From contig MGTD01000065.1 of NCBI GenBank assembly GCA_001799285.1, positions 1-64,000 on the forward strand: DNA of 64,000 nucleotides. Reading direction: 5' to 3'. Made by a program: the position numbers and the translations under genes. This document shows positions 1-7,764 of this stretch, one piece after another. Each line of letters starts with the position of its first letter. Within the stretch, counting starts at the first letter, position 1. The notes under the pieces are model-generated. The model was not told where the DNA came from, ran no database searches, and worked only from the letters and a program-made list of their open reading frames with translations. Origin of the DNA: Deltaproteobacteria bacterium RIFOXYD12_FULL_56_24 (GTDB taxonomy: Bacteria > Desulfobacterota > Desulfobulbia > Desulfobulbales > Desulfurivibrionaceae).

Positions 1-93
1 CGCGCCGAAAGTATCATTGTCGGCGCTGTCATGCATCTCAGGCAAGACCCCCGATACTGGGAAGACCGTGAACAAAAATCCTTCGATGGCTGA
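1..93 (+). CDS. C-terminal end of a ParE/RelE-like toxin (partial)
   Basis: An open frame entering from the left edge encodes 30 residues and then a TGA. The residues include GAVMHLRQDPRYWEDR, which resembles the 'AVMHxRRxPxYW' end of many ParE/RelE-family toxins (mRNA interferases or gyrase poisons). Only the tail is in the window, so the antitoxin and catalytic core cannot be judged. It lies about 240 bases upstream of a second antitoxin/toxin pair, which suggests a cluster of toxin-antitoxin loci. Bases 94-335 contain no convincing gene. The identification rests on this short motif. Confidence 0.5.
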   Translation, partial: RAESIIVGAVMHLRQDPRYWEDREQKSFDG

Positions 94-335
94 AGGACAC
101 ACGAGCCAAGTAACTCGGGTAAATATCGGCCAATACCATCTTGTCTGGGAATTAAGTATTAGGCGTTCCCCGTTTCCTCATTGCTCCGGGCCTTGTGGGG
201 CATTAATGTTCATAATACAATTGAACCCCCGATAAAAAGAAAGTGGTTTCCCCGTTGAAGGTCTTTAAAGAATGATATCGTCCGTGTTCCGGCCCGTTTT
301 ATCGGGTCACACCATGTGCCGCAAGAGGTTTGCCG

Positions 336-524
336 ATGCTGGCCGCCAAAGAAGAAGTGAAGCTTATTCTGGATCAATTACCGAATGACGCCACGATTGA
401 GGACATCCAGTATCACCTCTATATCCGCCAGAAGATAGATCACGGTCTCAATGACATCGAAGCCGGGAATACTTTCTCCGCGGAAGGGTTCGACAAAAGG
501 ATGGCCCAGTGGTTCGAATCGTAA
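336..524 (+). CDS. Antitoxin-like small protein of a ParE/RelE module
   Basis: This acidic protein of about 62 residues has the pattern LPNDATIEDIQYHLYIRQKI, then a GLNDIEAG stretch and an RMAQWF end. That pattern is typical of the uncharacterised antitoxin-like partners encoded just before RelE/ParE toxins. ATG 336 was chosen because AAGAGG lies about seven bases upstream; a TTG at 330 would add two residues. The downstream toxin frame begins inside this gene (GTG at 509), a 16-base overlap that implies translational coupling. It should bind and neutralise the toxin and repress its own promoter, as is usual in this family. The toxin is frameshifted, so the antitoxin may now be an orphan. Confidence 0.65.
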   Translation: MLAAKEEVKLILDQLPNDATIEDIQYHLYIRQKIDHGLNDIEAGNTFSAEGFDKRMAQWFES

Positions 525-818
525 GATGGACCGCCACCGCCATGGAGGATTTGGCCGAGGCTGCCGAATTCATCGCCCAAGGACTCTCCATATTACGCCT
601 CATCCCTTGTCCGAGAGGCAAGGGCCGCCTCCCGTTCCCTTGGCAATTTTGCCGAACGCGGCAGAGTGGTGCCTGAATGTGAGGACCAGACGATCCGCGA
701 ACTTTTCGTCAAAAACTACCGCCTTATCTATCGGCATACGACCGATCACGTATTTATCCTTGTTTTTGTCCACGACGCCCGCGATTTGAGCGCCATCTGG
801 AGACGAAGATCGGGTTAG
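509..818 (+). pseudogene. Frameshifted ParE/RelE-family toxin
   Basis: Starting at GTG 509 the frame reads MVRIVRWTATAMEDLAEAAE and on to FIAQ, the classical ParE amino end. At the GG of 581-582 there is one extra base. In the next frame the protein resumes with DSPYYASSLVREARAASRSL and continues through GRVVPE, IRELFVKNYRLIYR and VFILVFVHDARDLS to TAG at 816-818. Together the two pieces make a full-length toxin of about 102 residues with the expected conserved Arg and Tyr region. As read, the gene cannot make the intact toxin. This is either a true inactivating indel or a sequencing error at the GG. The 16-base overlap with the antitoxin supports the start. Confidence 0.75.
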
Positions 819-1113
819 CGAGAGTACCCCGCGACCTGCCTGCGTGTTCGGCCAAACAGATTTCATCTCCAAGTGAACATTCCCATGCCGAAGTGGCACC
901 CATAACCCAATTAATCAAGAACGTCCTCTGGCTGTTCCCTGAGTCACCGGCTTTGCCGTTGGGTAGCTGACTTTTTTTCTAACAACTTTATGCTTGTCAA
1001 TCCCTGCCCTGTTGTTTAAGCTGGCCTCCTCGCTGTTCAGATAAATGCCATCGTGGGGGAAAGGCATGCCGGGACCGAGTATCGCTAACAGCCGTCAACA
1101 ACCAGGAAAACGC

Positions 1114-1155
1114 AAGCCGCTTCGGGAGATGATCTGCCCGTGAGCGGCTTTTTTT
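1114..1155 (+). terminator. Strong intrinsic terminator
   Basis: AAGCCGCT (1114-1121) pairs with AGCGGCTT (1143-1150). An inner stem pairs CGGG near 1123 with CCCG near 1137. A run of seven Ts ends at 1155. No coding gene ends nearby on the plus strand, so it may terminate a small RNA or a decayed transcript from the toxin-antitoxin region. Confidence 0.75.
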
Positions 1156-1256
1156 GTGCGTTGCCCTGATTGCATCAGAGGGGATTTTTGCATAATGCGT
1201 GACAAAGTCCCCATAGGTGCAGATCATGGCGGCAGGAAAAGCTGATTTTCCAGACC

Positions 1257-1290
1257 TGGCCCCACTTATTTTCTGGCCCCACTTATTTTC
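1257..1290. repeat. Tandem duplication of a 17-base unit
   Basis: TGGCCCCACTTATTTTC occurs twice head to tail (1257-1273 and 1274-1290). It ends eight bases before the left boundary of the integron cassette and may mark the insertion neighbourhood. Confidence 0.9.
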
Positions 1291-1298
1291 CTTACTGG

Positions 1299-1991
1299 TT
1301 AGAACTCTCATGAAACTCTTGGTGCTACTCGTCGGATTGCTCTCTCCTCTCGCCAATGCTGGCGTCTTCTCTACGGAACATGTGCAGATTTATCCATCAG
1401 ATTGGCCAAAGCTCTCTGGCATGTCAGACACTTGCGTTGAAGTCCAAGGTACTTTTGTTGATCCGAATATTTGGCGATGGGAGCGAGAGGAGAATCCTGG
1501 TTCTCCATTAGGATCTAAATACGGCGGAACCCGCGAGGCAGCTTGGATTGTATTTGGCCTACCCGCTCAAGACGTTCGCTCGGAAGACAAAAAGGTAAAG
1601 TCGCGGGTATTCACAATCTCGATTGATCCCGATAAATCCGTAACTGTCAGATACTCGATTGATGAAAAAGTAGTCGCGTCGAGATCTTTCACTAAAGATA
1701 AATTGTCATGTGGAAAGGACGGACTCACGATCACAACTCTCAAACGATCAGGTGACGTTCTCGATAAATTGCCGAATGAGGGTCACACGATACGGCACAG
1801 CACGATCTATAAGCTGAACGAACATCTTTATATCAAGACCACATACGAAACAAATGCGAGAGTGTTTTACATCGTCCCTCAGTCATTCCTGAATGTCGCG
1901 TGGTTCAGATTTTCGGAGCGCCCAAAGTGAAGAGTTCTAACCCAGCGTTCGAGCGGGACACCGCAAAATCGCGGCGCCCCTCAACTTTACG
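1299..1991 (+). mobile_element. Integron gene cassette (one gene plus attC)
   Basis: The left boundary is G/TTAGAAC (1298-1305). The right side is an attC whose first core site, GTTCTAAC (1934-1941), is the exact reverse complement of that left boundary. This is expected if the two were joined in the circular form of one cassette. The 693-base cassette encodes one secreted-protein gene. No integrase, attI or second attC lies in the window. It is therefore either a lone cassette at a secondary site or the remnant of an array. It occupies the place where trpBA would often follow trpF. Confidence 0.8.
1310..1930 (+). CDS. Cassette-encoded secreted protein of unknown function
   Basis: This 206-residue protein has no family I recognise. 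ATG 1310 gives a clean signal peptide, MKLLVLLVGLLSPLANA followed by G, so export is likely. An in-frame ATG at 1217 lies outside the cassette and would bury the signal. The mature part is rich in beta-type alternation and charged residues and has two Cys (near DTCVEV and LSCGKD) that could form a disulfide. The start lies five bases after the cassette boundary, a common arrangement in integron cassettes, so expression probably depends on an outside promoter. Its A+T content is higher than that of the neighbouring trp genes, consistent with transfer. Confidence 0.75.
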   Translation: MKLLVLLVGLLSPLANAGVFSTEHVQIYPSDWPKLSGMSDTCVEVQGTFVDPNIWRWEREENPGSPLGSKYGGTREAAWIVFGLPAQDVRSEDKKVKSRVFTISIDPDKSVTVRYSIDEKVVASRSFTKDKLSCGKDGLTITTLKRSGDVLDKLPNEGHTIRHSTIYKLNEHLYIKTTYETNARVFYIVPQSFLNVAWFRFSERPK

Positions 1992-1997
1992 TTATAC
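1934..1997 (+). other. attC recombination site
   Basis: This is a 64-base imperfect palindrome with attC architecture. The outer core site GTTCTAAC is followed by an arm GTTCGAGCGGG. That arm pairs with CCCCTCAAC on the other side, leaving two unpaired C bases like the extrahelical bases that give attC its polarity. The central stem is CCGC/GCGG. The site ends with the core site GTTATAC (1991-1997). The order and spacing match the aadA-type attC sites. Integron integrase would recombine it as a folded single strand. Confidence 0.82.
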
Positions 1998-2138
1998 GGC
2001 TCCTTCGACATCGAGCGAACTCATGAGTATTGCGGAATATCAACATGGCATCTGTTGAGACTAAACTTCAATTCAGGCGCATCTCTAGGGCGATGGAAGC
2101 CCAAGCCGAGGTGGCCTCAGGAACTGGGCATGCGTCTC

Positions 2139-2807
2139 TCAACTGTCGGCTGACAAACGAGATACAGCAGCATCCACCGCCGCTACCTGGGCAATGGCTG
2201 CCCTTACCTTATCAATATCCTTGCGACCGGGAGCAAACTCCACCCCGGAATTCAGATCCACGGCAAAGGGACGCGCCTGCCGAATCGCCTCACCCACATT
2301 CTCAGGGGTGAGGCCACCCGCCAGAACAACCGGACTTACAGGCGACAGTTTTTTCAGCAGACTCCAGGCAAAGGTCTGCCCGGTGCCACCGGCAAGCTTC
2401 TCCTGAAAGGTGTCAAACAAAAAGGCGGCAACCTTTCCGGCATAGGGCGCCAGGTCATCCGTGCTCAGGGAGTCCTTCACCCGAAAAGCCTTCAGCACCC
2501 GGCAGGCGATTGCCGCGCAATAGTCGGGGGTCTCTGACCCGTGCAGCTGAACCATGGTCAGACCGCAGTAGCGGGCAATCTCGTTCACCTCATCAAGCGG
2601 CTGATCGACAAAAACCCCCACCGCATCAACAAAGGGCGGCAGGCTGGCGACAATTTCCCGAGCCCGCTCCGGCTCAATGTACCGGGGGCTTTGCCCGGCA
2701 AAGATCAGGCCGATCGCGTCCACTCCGGCGGCCACCACTGCGGCGACCTCCGTGCGCTCTCGCATCCCGCATATCTTGATCCGCGTTCGCCCAATCATCT
2801 TTTTCAT
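2139..2807 (-). CDS. trpF: Phosphoribosylanthranilate isomerase
   Basis: This cytoplasmic enzyme catalyses the third committed step of tryptophan synthesis, converting N-(5-phosphoribosyl)anthranilate to its carboxyphenylamino-deoxyribulose isomer. The 222 residues are of normal length for a TIM barrel of this family. Seen motifs are RIKICGMR near residue 9 (catalytic Cys), the FVDQP and VQLHG strands, FLFDT with the catalytic Asp, and the carboxy-terminal phosphate loops LAGGLTPENV and DLNSGVE. Its start overlaps the trpC stop by four bases. It is the last trp gene here: trpB and trpA do not follow, and DNA beyond its stop is accessory. Met4 is an alternative start. Confidence 0.96.
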   Translation of the reverse strand: MKKMIGRTRIKICGMRERTEVAAVVAAGVDAIGLIFAGQSPRYIEPERAREIVASLPPFVDAVGVFVDQPLDEVNEIARYCGLTMVQLHGSETPDYCAAIACRVLKAFRVKDSLSTDDLAPYAGKVAAFLFDTFQEKLAGGTGQTFAWSLLKKLSPVSPVVLAGGLTPENVGEAIRQARPFAVDLNSGVEFAPGRKDIDKVRAAIAQVAAVDAAVSRLSADS

Positions 2808-3577
2808 CCTTGCTCTCTACCCGCCAACGTCCGCAGGGCCTCAGCCGGGTCCGCGGCCCGCATCAGGGTCTCCCCCACCAAGGCCGCCTTTACTCCATGC
2901 GCCGCCAGCCGTACCATGTCCCGATGATCACGAATTCCTGATTCGCTCACCAAGGGGATTTCCACCGGAATCATCTTCTGGAGGCGAAAGGTGGTATTCA
3001 GATCCATGGAAAAATCGCGGAGATCGCGGTTGTTGACCCCGATCAGCAGGCTGCCCGCAGCCACAGCCTTTTCGACCTCCGCCTCGTCATGCACCTCCAC
3101 CAGGGCATCCATGCCCAGCTCCAAGGCCAGGGCCTGATAATCCTGGATCTGGGAAGTCTCCAAAATGGCGGCAATCAGGAGAATAGCATCGGCGCCGTAA
3201 ACCCGCGCCTCCCTGATCTGCAACGGATCGATGATAAAATCCTTGCGCAACACCGGCAGAGCGACCGCCGCCCGCACTGCGGTGAGATAGGCGAGCGAGC
3301 CCTGGAAAAAATCCACATCGGTCAGCACCGACAAGGCTTGAGCCCCACCGGCCTGATAGCTGCGGGCGATGGCCACCGGATCGAAGTCGGCCCGGATCAC
3401 CCCCTTGGAGGGCGAGGCCTTCTTGGCCTCAGCGATGACGGCCACGCCGACAAAGTCGATAAGCGCCCGGATAAAGCCGCGTGGCGGCTCAATCTCCAGT
3501 TCGGGTGCAACAAGGCCTCGGGCCTTGAGGGCTGCAACCTCTTCTTTTTTTCGGGCGACGATGGTGTCGAGGATCAT
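2804..3577 (-). CDS. trpC: Indole-3-glycerol phosphate synthase
   Basis: This enzyme closes the indole ring from carboxyphenylamino-deoxyribulose phosphate, step four of tryptophan synthesis. At 257 residues it is a normal-length TIM barrel. Motifs include an amino-terminal [13 protein letters not shown] helix, [10 protein letters not shown] with the catalytic Lys and substrate loop, [44 protein letters not shown] and the phosphate-binding VSESGI and LVGETLM. It overlaps trpD by four bases upstream and trpF by four bases downstream, so these genes are probably translationally coupled. Confidence 0.97.
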   Translation of the reverse strand: MILDTIVARKKEEVAALKARGLVAPELEIEPPRGFIRALIDFVGVAVIAEAKKASPSKGVIRADFDPVAIARSYQAGGAQALSVLTDVDFFQGSLAYLTAVRAAVALPVLRKDFIIDPLQIREARVYGADAILLIAAILETSQIQDYQALALELGMDALVEVHDEAEVEKAVAAGSLLIGVNNRDLRDFSMDLNTTFRLQKMIPVEIPLVSESGIRDHRDMVRLAAHGVKAALVGETLMRAADPAEALRTLAGREQG

Positions 3578-4602
3578 TTCCGCACCGAGCGGGAAAAGGC
3601 GATGAGCGCCTCCACCTTGTTGAGCGCCGCGCCGCTGGCCACCACCTCCCGGGCCAGAGCCACGCCGGCGGCAAGATCAGCGGTGCGTCCGGCCGCCATC
3701 AGGGCGGCGCCGGCATTGAGCAGAACCATGTCGAGACAGGGCCCGGCCTCGCCGCCCAACACCAGGCGCAGCTGCACCGCCGCCTCGGCCGCGGTTGTCC
3801 CACCTTTGATCTCGGCCAGGGAGGCCGTAGCCATACCCAGCTCCGAGGGATGGATGCGGTAGGTTGTCAGTTCGCCGTTGGCCCAGTCGGCCACTTTGGT
3901 CGCCCCGGTAATGGTGATCTCGTCGAGATTGCCCTCGCCGCAGACCACCAGAGCGCGCTTGGTGCCAAGCCGCCCCAGCACCCTTGCCAGGGTTTCGGTG
4001 AGGGAGGGATCATACACCCCCATGACCTGAACATTGGCTCCGGCCGGGTTGGTCAGGGGGCCTAAGATATTAAAGATCGTCCGGATGCCGATTTCGCGGC
4101 GCGGGCCGATGGCATGCTTCATCGCCCCATGCAGGGCTGGGGCAAACATGAAACCGATGCCGATCTCCCTGATGCATTGGCCTATCTGCTCCGGGCTCAA
4201 GCTTAAGTCCACCCCCAGAGCCTCCAGCACATCGGCGCTGCCGCAATGGCTGGAGACGGAGCGGTTGCCGTGCTTGGCCACCGGCACCCCCGCAGCGGCC
4301 ACGACAAAGGCCGTGGTGGTGGAAACATTGAAGGTCCCGGAGGCGTCGCCCCCGGTGCCGCAGGTATCGACGAGAATCCCGCCCTCCGCGCCCGCCTCGA
4401 CCCTGGTGGCCTTGGCCCGCATCACCCTGGCCGCGCCGGTGATCTCGTCCACGGTTTCGCCCTTGATCCGCAGGGCGGTGATAAAAGCGCCGATCTGGGC
4501 CTGGGTGGCTTCGCCGCCCATGATGGTTTCCATCACCCCGATCATCTCCGCTTCGCTAAGATCGGTACCCGCCACCACTTTGCCAATGGCCGCTTTCATC
4601 AT
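3574..4602 (-). CDS. trpD: Anthranilate phosphoribosyltransferase
   Basis: This enzyme transfers phosphoribose from PRPP to anthranilate, the second step of tryptophan synthesis. The 342 residues have the nucleoside phosphorylase class III fold. Seen are the helical amino end, the PRPP-binding [18 protein letters not shown] loop (near residue 78), KHGNRSVSS, the hinge FMFAPALH, and [14 protein letters not shown]. There is no amino-terminal glutaminase domain; that is the separate gene trpG. Four-base overlaps link it to trpG and trpC. Confidence 0.97.
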   Translation of the reverse strand: MMKAAIGKVVAGTDLSEAEMIGVMETIMGGEATQAQIGAFITALRIKGETVDEITGAARVMRAKATRVEAGAEGGILVDTCGTGGDASGTFNVSTTTAFVVAAAGVPVAKHGNRSVSSHCGSADVLEALGVDLSLSPEQIGQCIREIGIGFMFAPALHGAMKHAIGPRREIGIRTIFNILGPLTNPAGANVQVMGVYDPSLTETLARVLGRLGTKRALVVCGEGNLDEITITGATKVADWANGELTTYRIHPSELGMATASLAEIKGGTTAAEAAVQLRLVLGGEAGPCLDMVLLNAGAALMAAGRTADLAAGVALAREVVASGAALNKVEALIAFSRSVRK

Positions 4603-5207
4603 GACGGCATCTCCCGGCGTTGCCTGGCAAGGATTTCCGGGTAGTCCGGATCAAGAAAATTCTTCAGCAACTGCACCCCTGCCGGGGTCATGATGGATTC
4701 GGGATGAAATTGCACCCCTTCCACCGGCAGGCTCCGATGTCTTAGCCCCATGAGCTCGCCCTGGTCTGAACGCGCCGAGACCAGCAGACAACCGGGCAGG
4801 TCGGATTCCTGCACCACCAGGGAATGATAGCGCATGGCCTCGAAGGGGTTGGGAAGGCCGGTGAACACCCCTAGACCGTCGTGGCTGATGGGGCTGGTCT
4901 TGCCGTGCATCAGCCGCCCGGCCCGCACCGTTTGTCCGCCAAAGGCCTCGCCCAGGGACTGATGCCCCAGACAGACGCCCAGCACCGGAATCCGGGTGCT
5001 GAAAAAACGGATCGCTTCGATGGAGATGCCTGCCTGGGCCGGCGAACAGGGGCCAGGCGAGATCAGCAGCCGGTCGGGCGCCAGCGCGGCGAGAAAGGCA
5101 AGATCCACCTCGTCGTTGCGAAAGATCTTCATCTCGGCGCCCATTCCCCCAAGGGTCTGGACGATGTTGTAGGTAAAGGAGTCGTAGTTGTCGATAATAA
5201 CGATCAT
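4599..5207 (-). CDS. trpG: Anthranilate synthase glutamine amidotransferase subunit
   Basis: This subunit supplies ammonia from glutamine to TrpE. It is a class I glutaminase of about 202 residues with [14 protein letters not shown] at the start, a nucleophile Cys in GVCLGHQ, and the His/Glu pair in VQFHPES. The ATG at 5207 was chosen over an upstream frame extension because it begins the conserved strand directly and has GAGAAAG just before it. In some bacteria the same protein also serves p-aminobenzoate synthase (PabA). It lies between trpE and trpD, separated from trpE by a palindromic repeat and joined to trpD by a four-base overlap. Confidence 0.95.
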   Translation of the reverse strand: MIVIIDNYDSFTYNIVQTLGGMGAEMKIFRNDEVDLAFLAALAPDRLLISPGPCSPAQAGISIEAIRFFSTRIPVLGVCLGHQSLGEAFGGQTVRAGRLMHGKTSPISHDGLGVFTGLPNPFEAMRYHSLVVQESDLPGCLLVSARSDQGELMGLRHRSLPVEGVQFHPESIMTPAGVQLLKNFLDPDYPEILARQRREMPS

Positions 5208-5294
5208 ATTCTTTCTCGCGCTCCGCCGGAGCAAGCCGGTTGCCTAAGCCGTTGTTCAAAAAAACTGTAACCTTGAAATATCGTGATCGGCATA

Positions 5295-5345
5295 AGAAGC
5301 CGTAACGAAATGGACAAAAAAAACACTTATTTCGCAACGGCTTCT
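5295..5345. repeat. Palindromic repeat in the trpE-trpG gap
   Basis: AGAAGCCGTAACGAAAT (5295-5311) and ATTTCGCAACGGCTTCT (5329-5345) form a long imperfect hairpin. The right arm touches the trpE stop. A second copy of this family lies upstream of speA (50131-50182), and the similarity extends outward through 'gatcggcataag'. In the operon transcript it would fold between trpE and trpG, where it could affect RNA stability or the TrpE/TrpG ratio. Confidence 0.8.
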
Positions 5346-6858
5346 AAAATTCTTTTTCCGCCAGCTCCACCGCCCGCCGCAGCCCCATGGATTTGTTGAT
5401 GGTTTCCTGATACTCCAGGGCGGGCACCGAATCGGCGACAATTCCCGCCCCGGCCTGCACCCAGAGATCGTCGCCCTGCATGACAAAGGTCCGAATGGTG
5501 ATGCAAAAATCCATATTCCCGGAAAAGCCGAAATAGCCGACCGAGCCGGCATAGGGGCCGCGCCGCTCCGGTTCAAGCTCTTCGATGATCTCCATGGCCC
5601 GGATCTTGGGAGCCCCGCTCACCGTACCTGCGGGAAAGCAGGCGCGCAGGACGTCGAATTGATCCCTGCCAGGGGCCAGGGTGCCATGCACCCCGGAAAC
5701 CAGATGCATGACATGACTGTAACGCTCAACCACCAGCAGATCGCGAACCTCCACCGAGCCATAGCGGGCAACGCGCCCCACATCGTTGCGGCCCAGATCG
5801 ACGAGCATCAGATGTTCGGCCCGCTCCTTGGGATCGGCCAGCAGTTCCTGCTCCAGGGTCGCGTCCTCTTCCGGGGTTTTGCCACGCTTTCTCGTCCCGG
5901 CAATGGGGCGCAGCTCGATATCCTCCTGTTCCAGGCGGACCAGGATCTCCGGGGAAGAACCGATCTGGACCAGATCTCCGAGCTTGAGATAAAAAAGGTA
6001 GGGGCTGGGGTTGATATGGCGCAGGGCGCGGTAAAGCTTGAAGGGCTCCAGCGCTGTTTTGGTGTGAAAGCGTTGTGACAGCACAACCTGGATGATGTCG
6101 CCGGCCTGGATATACTCCTTAGCCGCCTCCACCATTTTCTCAAAAGCCGCCTCGCTCATGTTGGCAGTGAAGGCGTGGGGCGTGGCGGCCTTTAAGCCTG
6201 CGCCACCGAGATACTCCGTGGGCATGGGTGCCTGGAGACGGAGGATGATCTCCTCGATCTCGGCCTGCGCTTTTGCGTACAAGGCCGGGATATCCAGCGT
6301 TTGCCTCCCGGCACCAGAGGTCTGCACCAGATTGACCACGGTGAGCACTTGCCTGAGGTTGTCGTAGATCAAGACGGTTCGCGGCACCATAAAAGCGCTT
6401 TCGGGAAACTCGGCCAGGGGCGGATTGCGCTCGGGCAGCCGCTCCATGAAACGGACCATGTCGTAACCCAAAAAACCAACGGCCCCGCCGAAAAAACGCG
6501 GCAGCAGCTCCGGGTCGCAGGCCATCTCCGCATTGCAGGCATTAAAAGATTTCAGCAGACTTTGCAAGGCGGCAAGCGGGTCGCCCTCCTGCTCTTCCGC
6601 CATTCCCTCCCGGATGATGGTGATCCGGGTGCCGCAGCTGGCAAAGGTAACGATGGGGTTAAAGCCGATAAAGGAATACCTCCCCCATTTCTCCCCGCCC
6701 TCAAGGCTTTCAAAAAGAAAGGCGTGCGACTCCCCGCCCGACACCTTGGCAAAGATGGTCAGCGGCGTATCGAGATCGGCGATAATTTCCCGATAGATCG
6801 GCACCAGACCGGCATCGACCGCCAGGTGTTCAAACTCCTGCAGGGAAGGTCGGAACAT
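5344..6858 (-). CDS. trpE: Anthranilate synthase component I
   Basis: This is the large subunit, which makes anthranilate from chorismate with ammonia delivered by TrpG, and is the first and usually feedback-regulated step. The 504 residues are of typical length. The amino-terminal FESLEGGEKWGRYSFIG is the tryptophan-binding region (LLES-type motif). The chorismate-binding carboxyl half has YIQAGDIIQVVLSQRF, PSPYLFYL, GSSPE, RPIAGTRKRG, ADPKERAEHLMLVDLGRND, FPAGTVSGAPK and the terminal IQAGAGIV-like sequence VQAGAGIVADS. The ATG at 6858 has GAGGAG upstream. It heads trpEGDCF. A strong hairpin with a T-run lies about 20 bases upstream of the start. Confidence 0.97.
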   Translation of the reverse strand: MFRPSLQEFEHLAVDAGLVPIYREIIADLDTPLTIFAKVSGGESHAFLFESLEGGEKWGRYSFIGFNPIVTFASCGTRITIIREGMAEEQEGDPLAALQSLLKSFNACNAEMACDPELLPRFFGGAVGFLGYDMVRFMERLPERNPPLAEFPESAFMVPRTVLIYDNLRQVLTVVNLVQTSGAGRQTLDIPALYAKAQAEIEEIILRLQAPMPTEYLGGAGLKAATPHAFTANMSEAAFEKMVEAAKEYIQAGDIIQVVLSQRFHTKTALEPFKLYRALRHINPSPYLFYLKLGDLVQIGSSPEILVRLEQEDIELRPIAGTRKRGKTPEEDATLEQELLADPKERAEHLMLVDLGRNDVGRVARYGSVEVRDLLVVERYSHVMHLVSGVHGTLAPGRDQFDVLRACFPAGTVSGAPKIRAMEIIEELEPERRGPYAGSVGYFGFSGNMDFCITIRTFVMQGDDLWVQAGAGIVADSVPALEYQETINKSMGLRRAVELAEKEF

Positions 6859-6876
6859 GATGGCTCCTCAACTCAT

Positions 6877-6922
6877 AAAAAAAGCCATGGAACAATAGCG
6901 TCCCATGGCTTTTTATTTTTTT
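6877..6922 (-). terminator. Terminator, or possible attenuator, between rpsT and trpE
   Basis: AAAAAGCCATGG (6879-6890) pairs with CCATGGCTTTTT (6903-6914). U-rich runs lie on both sides, so it can terminate on either strand. Read in the minus direction it follows rpsT and sits directly before trpE, so it ends the rpsT message and may also control read-through into trp. I found no leader peptide with clustered Trp codons, so classical attenuation is not supported. Confidence 0.8.
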
Positions 6923-7075
6923 ACCGCAAAACACTCTTCATCATAACAGGTCTGATCCTGCGCATGGCGGAAGAGGCGACGCAACCCGGATGGCCAATCG
7001 GAGAGTCCCGGACAAAGCCTTCTCCCTCGGGAGAACAACCGCATCAGGACTCCAGCCGTTTCGGCTATCGCCTGA

Positions 7076-7348
7076 TTACACTGCGGCCAACAAAGCATTT
7101 ACCCGCTTGGTCAAACGGGAAACCTTGCGGGAGGCATTCTTCTTGTGGATGGAACCTTTCACCGCTGTTTTCTCAATAATGGGGATCGCCAACTTCAGTG
7201 CTTCCTGCGCCTGATCCCCGGCTTTCAGCTCAACGGCTTCAAGAACTTTCTTTACAACGCCCTTCATCTTGCTCTTGTTGGAGCGATTACGAAGCCGTTG
7301 CAACTGGTTCTGACGATTCCTTTTCTCGGCGGATTTATGATTAGCCAA
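7076..7348 (-). CDS. rpsT: 30S ribosomal protein S20
   Basis: The 90-residue basic helical protein binds 16S rRNA early in small-subunit assembly. The sequence begins MANHKSAEKRNRQNQ and has VKKVLEAVE, HKKNASRKVSRLTKRVN, all typical of S20. The start codon is TTG (read at 7348-7346) with AGGAG upstream, the same rare start used by E. coli rpsT, where it is linked to autoregulation. It is monocistronic or reads toward trpE through the terminator at 6877-6922. Confidence 0.97.
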   Translation of the reverse strand: MANHKSAEKRNRQNQLQRLRNRSNKSKMKGVVKKVLEAVELKAGDQAQEALKLAIPIIEKTAVKGSIHKKNASRKVSRLTKRVNALLAAV

Positions 7349-7479
7349 TTCTCAACTCCTGTTTGCTGTATTGTTGATTGAATCAAACACTCTGCCCGCG
7401 CCGTTTCCCGGCTGGCAGGTTTTCTGCACGGCTACCGTTTTCCGGGAACACGGACAGAAATATGCTGGAAAATTTTGTG

Positions 7480-7508
7480 AAGTTAAATCAATTCTCCGGC
7501 CTTGTCAA
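7480..7508 (-). promoter_or_regulatory. Probable sigma-70 promoter of rpsT
   Basis: On the minus strand, TTGACA (7508-7503) and TAACTT (7485-7480) are separated by 17 bases, about 130 bases upstream of the rpsT start. The -35 is perfect and the -10 is weak. Confidence 0.5.
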
Positions 7509-7764
7509 GCAACAACTGGGTCGTATGTTTCGATATTTTAAAAGAACCGCTGCAATACTGAGATATCTCCATAACCATTCAGTTAGTGTCCATCCGGAAA
7601 CTTCAGAAACGCGCCACCCCTGTGTAAAACACAAATCTTTTTGCGCCGTGCCATGCCAGATCTCCTTAATTTTTTTTAAAAAATTCACTCATGCCCCTTG
7701 CCTCTGGCCCTGCTTTTCGTTTACCTTATAGATGCAGATATGCTCAACGATTCCATCCTATTTT

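Larger units (their letters stand above)
819..1297. other. Accessory intergenic stretch without a convincing gene
   Basis: No frame in this stretch has recognisable protein motifs. It contains an isolated intrinsic terminator (1114-1155), a hairpin pairing GGGGA near 1180 with TCCCC near 1208, and two tandem copies of a 17-base unit just before the integron cassette. It looks like decayed accessory DNA between the toxin locus and the cassette. A small RNA ending at the terminator is possible but not shown. Confidence 0.5.

Noticed and set aside
17-235. A 72-codon plus-strand frame at the left edge
   Set aside because: It has no motifs, and another frame over the same bases encodes a recognisable toxin tail.
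509-524. GGTTCGAATC near 511 as a tRNA T-loop
   Set aside because: No acceptor, D or anticodon stems are found around it, and it lies in the antitoxin/toxin overlap.
6913-7098. Possible trp leader peptide on the minus strand
   Set aside because: It has only isolated Trp codons and no ribosome site, and it begins inside rpsT. It does not fit classical attenuation.
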